A stretch of DNA of 64,000 nucleotides from the NCBI GenBank assembly GCA_020881915.1, contig JAJFPB010000010.1, forward strand, positions 186,001 to 250,000. The letters are read 5' to 3'. The position numbers and the translations under genes are program-made. This DNA is from Paramyrothecium sp. XJ0827. Taxonomy: Eukaryota; Ascomycota; Sordariomycetes; Hypocreales; Stachybotryaceae. The notes beneath the pieces were generated by a model. The model was not told where the DNA came from. It searched no databases and was given only the letters and a program-made list of their open reading frames with translations. Positions 56,575 through 64,000 of the stretch are shown piece after piece (position 1 is the first letter of the stretch; each line of letters opens with the position of its first letter).

Positions 56575-57297
56575 CGCCTCGATGATGGACAAAATTGCCT
56601 CGTTTCTTCCGATCCTTAGGTAGGTTTTCTAGTGCTTTCCTTACGGAAGATGGGTCTAAACATTAATCCAGTGAGTTTTAGCTATGATGCGCCCTGTTGG
56701 CCATCGATAAGTTGATCATACTTTCTATTCCTAGACCTGATGAAGTGAGGTTCAGGTTCAGCGTCCGCCAATCTAAACTTTAGCTCTTTCTAAATTGGTC
56801 CATTTTTGGTTCCGCGTGGTGCAGGCACAGTACCTAGCTTAACCCTGTAAGTACCCGGGACAGTGGAGCATTAACAGCTGAATTGGTGCCTCAGACACAA
56901 ACATTAGTCACTCATTAGAAAGTGGACAGGCGGCCACTACTGCCTCCTACAATATACGCTTCGGTATCGACTTAAAAATGCTTTGTTCCCTAATGGCCCC
57001 ACGACTGACCCCCGAGAAGCGTAATAAGGTTTATGCTCTGCTCCTTGATGATATTCCCATCAAAGACGTCCAGGCGCGCTGAAGCTCCCACGGAGAATCT
57101 GCACATTCCACCTGTTCGGCCAAAAACACCTCCTGGGTTGCGGTCCTTAACCCCAAAGTCCACGGAGATGGTGGGACTTCTTCTATCAGCGCAAGTCGCA
57201 CCAGGCTTCTCGGCCACCCCGAACTCCGGACCGGAAACAAATATGACGCGAGTTGCATCCAGTACTTTTATCTCTTCCATTGCCCCAATAACGATAG
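56575..57297. other. Intergenic or decayed coding sequence
   Basis: A plus-strand reading at 56,995-57,080 gives LTPEKRNKVYALLLDDIPIK, which resembles the start of a DNA-binding helix region, but a stop follows at once. No gene is called. It may belong with the zinc-finger fragment at 57,298. Confidence 0.35.
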
Positions 57298-57531
57298 ATG
57301 CGAGATCTTTGTATTTTTTGCAGAAAATCATACGGTCGCACTGCAAATCTATGGAACCACTTGGATGGAAAACATCTCAAGAATGGCCCGATTGTATGGC
57401 CCGTCAAGGACTGCTCGAAGGAGAAAATGGACATTGAGAAATTTAAGGGTCATGCTGCTCGGCATCATGGAGCCAAGATACAATGCCAGGTGTCACTATC
57501 TGTAACTGCTGGTGTGAATGCAAAAAGATAG
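57298..57531 (+). pseudogene. C2H2 zinc-finger fragment, similar to the tail of DUF3435/FluG-type proteins
   Basis: The 77-codon frame starts right after a TAG. It has one intact C2H2 finger (CIFCRKSYGRTANLWNHLDG with the final His after it) and a second whose first Cys is Trp (PIVWPVKDC...FKGHAARHHG). This pair (finger, then PIVCP...FKxHAAxxHG) is typical of the C-terminal end of fungal DUF3435 proteins. The rest of such a protein (700 or more residues) is absent, so this looks like a remnant. The family call is from memory of the motif and is only moderately sure. Confidence 0.45.
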
Positions 57532-57871
57532 TGGTTGATTCTGACTCTGATTACTGTCAGTGGTGTCGCAATCATTGCCAGAGGGTGCTTGGCTTGTAGC
57601 TTTGATGCCACCGAATAGCGTGCAGATGGAGTTCCTGACAAGCCCAGGCTGGCAAGAGGTTGGTGACATATCGCCGAATTTCCGTAACGGGTTAGCTCAG
57701 CCTGACTTGGATACAAATAGTCACCGAAACCAACCCCAGCTTAGACATCATTGGTTGGTGGGTTCATGAGTCATAGTCTCTGGTCTTTTGTTCTGACTAA
57801 TCTTCGTTCCTCATGGAGCAGGTGTCTCTAACTGAACTGGCTCTATTTGATAATCGCAGAAGTCGCTTTAG
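57532..57871. other. Upstream region of the bZIP gene
   Basis: No recognisable coding content. It probably holds the bZIP promoter and 5' leader; no motif was identified. Confidence 0.45.
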
Positions 57872-58699
57872 ATGAGTCCCCCATCTCCGAGTGCGGAAAG
57901 GAAATGTTTGGATGTGCCGTCAAAGCAGGCCGCGGGCGGCGGGTGCCTGACGACGAAGTGGTCGAGCAAGCCAGCGGACCATAAAGCCAAGAGGGTGCGG
58001 AACAACCAGCGGCGTCACCGCGAAAGAGTAAAGAGCCACATGGCTCTTTTAGAATCGACCCTCTCAAAGACGCAAGCTGAACTGCGGACCGCGTTGGAGA
58101 CAATTGAACTCCTGCGCGTCGAAATGGAAAAGGCACATGGCTCACCGTCTGCCCAGTTCTCAGGAACGGCACGGCATCTGGAGGACCTGAAGACGGGTGC
58201 CAGCTGCTCCCTGGCCCAGCTGGCGTCAAGCCCAAAAGAGCCAGAGGCACGGCTTGTCGGGCGCTTAGCCCTTACTTCCAACAATTCTGACGCGGCACCG
58301 GCGAGCCCAGAGCCTCCACGATGCTTTCCCTTGTACCAAACACCTCAGACCTATACACAGTCGCAGATGGGTCTCCACACACTACAGCACATGGCACCAG
58401 AAGATGGAGACCCTCCACTACTCGGACCTTTTCCGAGCAGCGGCGGCGCGACCGACACTGACAAGCTCATAGAGCATGAAGCTCCGAGCTCGCTGCAGCC
58501 ACTGGCACCCCAGGAGTCTACAATGCGATGCCGCGACGCATTCAGAATAATTGAAGCACAAAACTTCACAAACGCCGAACTGTCGGCAATCCGAATATGG
58601 CTGGAACCTGGATTTCGAAAGGAGATTGCGGAAGGGGACGGCTGCCGTGTCATTAATAAGCTGCTTTTTGAGGTGATTGACCACATCAATCCGGCGTAG
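57872..58699 (+). CDS. bZIP transcription factor, candidate arsenic-cluster regulator
   Basis: The frame is 275 residues, single exon. The basic region KAKRVRNNQRRHRERVKSH is at residues 38-56, followed by a leucine-zipper-like coiled coil (LLESTLSKTQAELRTALETI). The contact block NNQRRHRER is of the NQRRSRxRR type seen in fungal Yap-like/AP-1-like factors rather than NxxAAxxCR. The C-terminal region (about 218-272, RCRDAFRIIEAQNFTNAELS, IRIWLEPGFRK, INKLLFEVIDHI) is a conserved tail found in this type of fungal bZIP. The gene faces ACR3 tail to tail in an arsenic cluster; yeast controls its ACR genes with the bZIP protein Yap8/Arr1, so arsenite sensing is a reasonable inference. No obvious Cys triad for As(III) binding was found. 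Confidence 0.8.
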   Translation: MSPPSPSAERKCLDVPSKQAAGGGCLTTKWSSKPADHKAKRVRNNQRRHRERVKSHMALLESTLSKTQAELRTALETIELLRVEMEKAHGSPSAQFSGTARHLEDLKTGASCSLAQLASSPKEPEARLVGRLALTSNNSDAAPASPEPPRCFPLYQTPQTYTQSQMGLHTLQHMAPEDGDPPLLGPFPSSGGATDTDKLIEHEAPSSLQPLAPQESTMRCRDAFRIIEAQNFTNAELSAIRIWLEPGFRKEIAEGDGCRVINKLLFEVIDHINPA

Positions 58700-59186
58700 A
58701 AGCCAACCAGTGAGAGGAGATTCGAAGCTCAAGGATATCAAAACATTGCAATTTATCCTTTATTTGCTTATTTCTCTCTCTTTATTAATGTATTCATTTT
58801 GTTTTAATTTCCTCCAGCTTCGTGTCTCGGAGTCACTTTTTTAACAAGCGCAACCAGGACAAGATGTTTTTTCTTCTTTTTTCTAGCACTTTGCATTTCA
58901 TAGGCACTCAAGTAACACATCTACGGTGAAGAAGAAACCATGAGGCGTCATAATCTCCCCTTTTTGCTTGTACAGGACAAAAACACCAAACACCACCCCA
59001 GAAATTGGCCATTTTGGTGCCTCAAGAGACAAAGCTTTCGAAACAAGAAAAATACGATGCATGACGGGAAATCTCGACCTGGGTCATAGCTAGTAATAAA
59101 AGAATCTAATCTATTTTTCCTTCTTGGTATGGGGCGAGCGATAATCCCAGCTTCTGACAACACTACCTATTGCATTATACCAGGCT
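58700..59186. other. Convergent intergenic region, bZIP and ACR3 3' ends
   Basis: T-rich sequence around 58,750-58,890 follows the bZIP stop and probably serves the 3' end of that gene. The 71-codon minus frame has no recognisable product. Confidence 0.5.
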
Positions 59187-60561
59187 CTATTTCCATCCCC
59201 ATCTGCTCGCCATCCACTGAACCAAGTACACCAGACCCAGCAGGACTGGCACTTCAATCAGTGGGCCCACCGTGGATGCGAGAGCCTGGTCGCTCTCCGG
59301 CCCAAAAGTCGCGACGGCCACAGCGATAGCAAGTTCAAAGTTGTTGCTGGCCGCCGTGAAGCTCTGCGTCGCCGCAAGCGGGTAGCAGAAGCCAAGGGAT
59401 CGGGCAATCCAAAGGGTTATGAAGAAGATGAGGACAAAATAAACCAGCAGAGGAGCAGCGACCCTGACGACGGACACGATCTGGTGGACGACTTGACGGC
59501 CCTGCGAGGCAAACAGGATGAGAATGGTGCAGAGGAGGCCGATCAGCGACCACGGGGAGGCGAACCGGAGAAAGACACGGTCGTACCACGCGGGGCCGGC
59601 CGTGGCGCGAAGCACGAAGCGCGTGATGACGGCGGCCCCGAACGGAATACCCAGGAACACAGCGACGCTAGTGGCCACGACATCGTAGGAGATATTCACA
59701 GCGTCGGACTCGCGGCTGATGACCCGGATGAAGAAGACGGCGAGAGGCGCAAAAAGCACCATCTGGAGGATTGAGTTGATGGCGACGAGGATGGCGCAGT
59801 ACTCGTTGTCACCGCCTGCGAGGCCGTTCCAGATGAGGACCTGGATACGAGTGGTGTTAGTGCCACCTGTTTCGCGGCGGTTCTGCCTGCAGGGTCCGCG
59901 CACTCACCATGGCGATGCATCTTCCGAGCCCTACGAGGATCAGGCCGATGCGCAGCTCGCTTTTGTCGGGGAGGAACGCCCAAGCAAGGGCAAGCTAACA
60001 AGCAAATCGACTTCTCAGCGCTTCGCGATCGTATGTAAGGGGGAGTTGCGCCTGGCAGGCGAGTGGCAAACGTACCATGAGGAACGGGGCGATGATCCAG
60101 TTGACGACTATGCTGAAGCAAATCTGCTTCCATATGGACCTTTGCGACAGGAGCTCGTGCAGCGACTCGTACCGCACCTTGCAGAGGATGGGATACATCA
60201 TGACCAGCAGGCCGATGGCTTTGCGGGAGAAGTCTTAGCGTCTTATCGATGGGCGCGCCCAGGGAACGTCGGCCGAGGCGCTTTACTTACCAACGGGAAC
60301 CGACACGCCGACAAACTTGCCCTTTTGCAGGGTTGGGCCTGTTTCCGGGACAAAGTTGCCCAGGATGATGCCCACGGCCATGGCAAGGAATATCCATACC
60401 GCGAGAAAACGGTTCAGAAAGCCCAGGGCTTTGAAAGCTGATGTAGCGGTTCGCGACTCCCTGGCATCGGGAGATGGAGGGCGGTTGTCGCCTTGGCCGG
60501 GGTTGCCATCGGCATTGGCTGCGTCGGCAACTTGCGCTTCTTTATCGTGCTGGTCCATCAT
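59187..60561 (-). CDS. ACR3: Arsenite efflux permease ACR3 (4 exons)
   Basis: I read it as complement(join(59187..59840, 59908..59994, 60076..60218, 60291..60561)), 384 residues, usual for ACR3 of the bile/arsenite/riboflavin transporter superfamily. All phases agree. ACR3 exports As(OH)3 across the plasma membrane using the proton gradient. Family blocks in order: FLAVWIFLAMAVGIILGNF (TM1), VPVAIGLLVMMYPILCKVRY, NWIIAPFLM, LVGLGRCIAMVLIWN with the conserved Cys at about 164, LGIPFGAAVITR, and FTAASNNFELAIAVAVATFG with the conserved Glu. Introns are 67-81 nt; the first ends in AAAG rather than CAG/TAG, and conservation across that junction leaves no alternative. The gene is divergent from the reductase at 61,083 with 521 bp between starts. 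Confidence 0.95.
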
Positions 60562-61082
60562 GACTTATTGACTGTTGGAAATCGCTGAGCTGTTTGTTCT
60601 GAGCAATTTCGCAAGGCCATACAGTATGTCCGGATGCCGTCCGGTATAAGTAACCCCCGATCATCGACTTTCTTTTCTTGAGCCCGGTCGTTGTCCGCTG
60701 GCCGCCATCGAGCCACGCGGAAGCGGCAAGGGGTGTTGCGGGCTTGCTGACCAATCAAAGCTTGGGAGTGTGTCACTGCCCTCCCTCGGCCCGTTGGTGG
60801 GCTGAGGGCCACACCGTCAGGTTTTTGCTGGAATCTAGGGAGCAGCCAATCATTCGACCGAGGTGACACCAATGCCCCCTTGCCTGAAATTTGACACCGA
60901 ATTTTGCTTGCCCGCTTGCCTTTCTCGCTTGCCTGCGCTGGAGTTACGGGCACAGTGCGGGCCGTTAGGCCATGTGCAGGGCCAAACCATGAAGCCTCAG
61001 CCGGACGTTATATTAAGTGTAAGTGCGGTACTGAGGGCCCACGTGCAATTCCCTTGTCGACAACAAAGCAAGGCGCGCCGCC
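60562..61082. promoter_or_regulatory. Divergent ACR3 / arsenate reductase promoter
   Basis: This 521-bp spacer lies between two start codons pointing outward. It has two CCAATCA boxes (60,751-60,757 and 60,846-60,852), a pair of GTCCGG hexamers 11 bp apart near 60,628-60,645, and three GCTTGCC heptamers at about 60,906-60,938. A shared promoter would co-induce export and reduction. I see no clear palindromic AP-1 site (TTACTAA/TTAGTAA). Function is inferred from position. Confidence 0.6.
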
Positions 61083-61791
61083 ATGAACCGTTGCCTGGTG
61101 CTTTGCTTCAAACCTCAGCCTAGATTCTGTAATCCATTGACGTTCCGGCTCCGCAACATTCGCAGTCCTCGTTGGCCGTGTGCAACAATGACCACCTCTG
61201 CTGCGCCGTGGCATTCTGCGTACCCGCAACCCGTCAACACGACGCCCGGGTCCGTCACGCGAGAGCAGGTGTTGGCAATGCTGAAGAGCGGCGTCACAGG
61301 TGCGAGCAAGGACTTTTTGCTGGTTGACCTTCGACGAACGGACCGAGAAGTATGGCCATTGCGTGGACCGGCTTCCATTCTTTCCTCTTGACAGCTAACT
61401 TTCCCACCCCAGGGCGGCACCATTCGTGGTTCTCTTAACCTACCCGCACAGAGCTTGCATCCCAGCATCCCAACGCTCTACAACCTCTTCCGAGCCGCCG
61501 GGATCAAAAAGGTCATTTGGTACTGCTGTAGGTCAATCATCCTTTCTTACGTCCTTTGTCTTCGGGTCTCTAATTCAGGCTGCGTTTCTTGCAGCATCCT
61601 CGCGCGGTCGCGGCACCCGAGCCGCCGGCTGGTTCAGCGATTACATTGGGCAACAGCGCGACAACGAGGGAATGGAGAGCTTAACCCTCCTAGAGGGCGT
61701 CCGGGGTTGGGCTACTGCAGGCGGGGAGTTTGTTGCCCACATGGATGAGTATGACGAGTCATTCTGGCGAGGTGGCGATGAGAAGCAGTGA
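61083..61791 (+). CDS. Rhodanese-type arsenate reductase, Acr2-like (3 exons)
   Basis: I read it as join(61083..61349, 61413..61527, 61595..61791), 192 residues; from the second Met (61,188) it is 157. Rhodanese/Cdc25-like fold blocks: DFLLVDLRRTDRE, GGTIRGSLNLPAQSLHPSIP, LYNLFRAAGIKKVIWYC, then the active-site loop CSSSRGR (C-x5-R, Cys127 of the long form), and LLEGVRGWATAGGEFV. Acr2-type enzymes reduce arsenate to arsenite with glutathione/glutaredoxin, supplying the ACR3 substrate. Introns (63 and 67 nt) have GTATGG/GTAGGT donors, AGCTAAC/CTAAT branch sites and CAG acceptors. The first ATG has the context GCCGCCATGA and adds 35 residues rich in Arg with no acidic residue, possibly a mitochondrial presequence. 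A phosphatase-like role in place of reductase cannot be excluded. Confidence 0.9.
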
Positions 61792-62381
61792 TTGCCGACT
61801 TACAAGCTTGGAACGAGTGTATCTGCATCTACTAGGCAGTTCAGGTGTAGGTAGCATGTTGAGACGTACCATCCATTCCCACCGCTTCTGAGCCAAGCCC
61901 CCCCACGTAGGAATACTTCTTCATATCCCCGAACCTCAGCAATTTCCGTGCTTCGTGGTATATAGAGTGGGACTTGAGTGGCTTGGCTTTGCCGCAGAAT
62001 CATTCAGCTGGACAATGTCAGTGGCCTTTTTCCTTGGGTCTAGTTGGATCAGATCCCCATTCAGTGCAACTCGTCATTCTACGAATTGCCTGCCACGTCT
62101 GGTCTTGTCTCTCATCGGCCGTCCATAGTATGCTCTGGTGGTCAACATTGGCCAGGAGCAGGGTATAGCACGGGCTTCGCTCGTGACGCATCGGCTGCGC
62201 GCGGCAGTGGGCATCGACGTATTTGCACAGTGTGAACTCCGCTGCAACGGTACCCACCCCACACGGTGACAAATCTGGAGTGCTACCTAATAATAAAAGA
62301 CGGGACACACGTGCCAGCAACAAAATTTCTCTAAATGTGGTCATTCCGGGAGAGAGCGTTTTAATCCAGCCGAGATAGGAC
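61792..62381. promoter_or_regulatory. Intergenic region upstream of arsH
   Basis: 590 bp between tandem genes, with no recognisable ORF. It must carry the 3' end of the reductase gene and the promoter of arsH; no specific motif was identified. Confidence 0.45.
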
Positions 62382-63587
62382 ATGAGAAACTCACCAACGC
62401 GCCAAATTGGTCTCTCTGTCCCTGCGCTTCTTGGACGACCGGCCTGGTTCAGCCCTCGCCGTGCTACATCGTGGATTCGACAGCAGCCGTCCCACCCGAA
62501 CAGGCGGCGCCCCTACTCCGCGCAAACCATGAGTGGTCACGGCGACTTGAACAACTTGCACGCGGGGCGTGCAAAGGTCGAGCTTGCTGCGGACCCTGCC
62601 TATGCTCGCGTCTCCCACGCCATTCTCGCGCAGGACGATGACGCGGACGTCCGCGCCCGTTATCGGCCATTCCTGCTTCCGGAGCCGTTTGCGAGCCAAG
62701 ACTGGGTGGCTGACCTGGAGTTGAGCACCGCGCTCAGGATGGTCGAGACGGACATCATTGGCAAAGGTCAAGACCGCTTACGCATTCTGGTATTGTACGG
62801 GAGCCTTAGGAGCCGGTACGTCGTTTCTAAGCAGGAAATGAAGGAAAGAGAGAGAGCCGAAAAGAAAAAGGGGGCTCTCATCTCACCAGCACTACGACTA
62901 GGGACTGACGCTGATTCACATCCAGATCTTTCTCCCGTCTGCTTGCCTACGAAGCAGCGAGGATACTCTTCCGCCTCGGCTGCGACGTCCGCGTCTATGA
63001 CCCGAGCGGGCTGCCACAGAAAGACGATGTCCTGCACGACCATCCTAAAGTACAGGAGCTCCGAGATCTCAGCAAGTGAAGCGACGGTCATGTCTGGATA
63101 AGCCCCGAACAGCACGGCAACTTGGTAAGCACCTTCGGCGAGAAGCCTCCAAAGACCTTTCAAAAGGGCGTCTAGGGCTGATTCTAACCAAACAATCGAA
63201 CAGACCGGCATCTTCAAGCAGCAAATAGACTGGATACCGCTGTCGACGGGGTCGGTGCGCCCGACGCAGGGCAGGACACTGGCCGTTACCCAGGTCAGCG
63301 GAGGTTCGCAGTCATTCAACGCCGTCAACTCGCTTCGCATTTTGGGCCGTTGGATGCGCATGTTTACCATCCCGAACCAGAGCTCCGTGCCAAAGGCCTA
63401 CACGCAATCTACCGATGACACCGAGGGCAGCAGGATGCTGCCTAGCTCGAATCGGGACCGCCTGGTGGACTGCATGGAGGAGCTGGTCAAGTATACCATC
63501 GTGATGCGGCCTCATTTCGACCTCTTTGGCGATCGCTACAGCGAGCGCGAAGAGAAGCGACTCAAGCAAGCCAGCGCGGGGCCGTGA
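62382..63587 (+). pseudogene. arsH: ArsH, organoarsenical oxidase / NADPH-FMN reductase, with an in-frame TGA (3 exons)
   Basis: I read it as join(62382..62815, 62926..63124, 63204..63587), which would give 338 residues but for a TGA at 63,077-63,079 (codon 196), where the family has Trp in the LSxWSxGxVW block. Before it are ILVLYGSLRSR (FMN phosphate loop, GSLR 140-143), RLLAYEAARILFRLGCDVRV and PSGLPQKDDVLHDHPKVQEL. After it all is intact: [67 protein letters not shown]. ArsH oxidises trivalent organoarsenicals using flavin and NADPH. Both introns (110 and 79 nt) keep good sites. Residues 1-49 (ending RRRPYSAQTM) look like a mitochondrial presequence before Met50. It is a fresh pseudogene, a readthrough gene or a base error. 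Confidence 0.9.
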
Positions 63588-63845
63588 TATCTTTAGGATG
63601 GCGTGTGTGGGAGCCGAAACATGGTTCGTTCACGAGGGCTCCAGTCCTAGTCAAAACTGTCGGCAATGGGACGGCACATGTTCAAAGTAGAGACCTGCCA
63701 TATCACTGTCCGTTATATTGCATATAGAGCGTGGTCTATCGCACAATTGCCCAATGTCATGCTTCCACACAAAGAGAGATCAGACGTTCTAGTAACATTG
63801 CCCGCTGTGGGATCGCCTTGAACCACCGGTGATTGAGCTGTATGC
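63588..63845. other. Convergent intergenic region
   Basis: Short GC-normal spacer between the arsH 3' end and the minus-strand transporter 3' end. Nothing else is seen. Confidence 0.5.
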
Positions 63846-64000
63846 TTAACGCTCGTCGCCTTCATCTTCGACCTGGTCATTTCGAAAGCTGACCCACAAG
63901 CTCAGCATGAACCCGCTTGCAATGAGATATGAGAGCCCGGCAAACAGCTGCGGGAAAAGGTACACTCTTGGTGCCTGCACGGTTCGCAACTGCAGCGCAA
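63846..64000 (-). CDS. Membrane transporter, probably MFS, C-terminal end (partial)
   Basis: The minus-strand frame runs from the window edge to a TAA at 63,846-63,848 (51 full codons). It reads RVYLFPQLFAGLSYLIASGF, then MLSLWVSFRNDQVEDEGDER. One membrane helix followed by a short charged cytoplasmic tail resembles the last transmembrane segment of major-facilitator (monocarboxylate-transporter-like) proteins. An intron acceptor (GTGCAG) could lie near 63,978. The substrate is unknown and the family call is tentative. Confidence 0.45.
   Translation of the reverse strand, partial: ALQLRTVQAPRVYLFPQLFAGLSYLIASGFMLSLWVSFRNDQVEDEGDER

Noticed and set aside
57650..57720. tRNA-like B-box wording near GGGTTAGCTCAG
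   Set aside because: No cloverleaf can be built around it; no tRNA or rRNA gene was found in the window.
59484..60441. Plus-strand ORFs of 96 and 240 codons opposite ACR3
   Set aside because: They are antisense to conserved ACR3 exons and run through its introns; there is no independent support.

Overview
The window looks like a chromosome segment of a filamentous ascomycete (Pezizomycotina). Supporting signs are short 55-110 nt introns with GTRNGN donors and CTAAC/CTAAT branch sites, a HET-domain gene, a WSC/collagen-like secreted protein, a fungal ACR3-type arsenic cluster, and about 45 kb of extremely AT-rich repeats whose mutations look like repeat-induced point mutation (RIP: CpA to TpA, every frame full of TAA/TAG). 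I cannot name a species; a Sordariomycete is a guess.

Layout. 1-25,930: AT-rich graveyard of nested transposons: Ty3/gypsy pol and LTR relics (1-3,317; 16,806-21,733; 23,837-25,935), a long unassigned repeat block (4,836-11,710), a Fot1/pogo DNA transposon that kept some GC (11,711-13,568), a MITE, and five full-length copies of an unrecognised element of about 1 kb, here called E11. 25,940-32,160: a GC-normal island with a collagen-like WSC protein gene and two paralogous small secreted cysteine-containing protein genes. 32,160-51,175: second graveyard with the same families, including three more E11 copies, three Fot1-like copies and a gypsy element with its LTR. 51,176-64,000: gene-bearing DNA with a short interstitial telomere repeat, a ribokinase pseudogene, a HET gene, a broken DUF6594-like gene, a C2H2 finger fragment, and then an arsenic-resistance cluster.

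The arsenic cluster (57,872-63,587) has a bZIP regulator candidate, the arsenite efflux permease ACR3 (4 exons, minus strand), a rhodanese/Acr2-type arsenate reductase (3 exons) sharing a divergent promoter with ACR3, and ArsH (3 exons). Together they would reduce arsenate, export arsenite and oxidise trivalent organoarsenicals. ArsH carries an in-frame TGA where the family has a conserved Trp. Both the reductase and ArsH have Arg-rich, acid-free N-terminal extensions upstream of a second Met, which look like mitochondrial presequences. A partial transporter gene reaches the right edge.

The best candidate for something undescribed is E11: eight full-length copies of 0.99-1.07 kb, conserved ends (TCCTCCT...CTTAAT), no terminal inverted repeats, no convincing ORF, and 10-12 bp (usually 11) target-site duplications. 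Several insertions are confirmed by empty sites in other repeat copies inside this same window.
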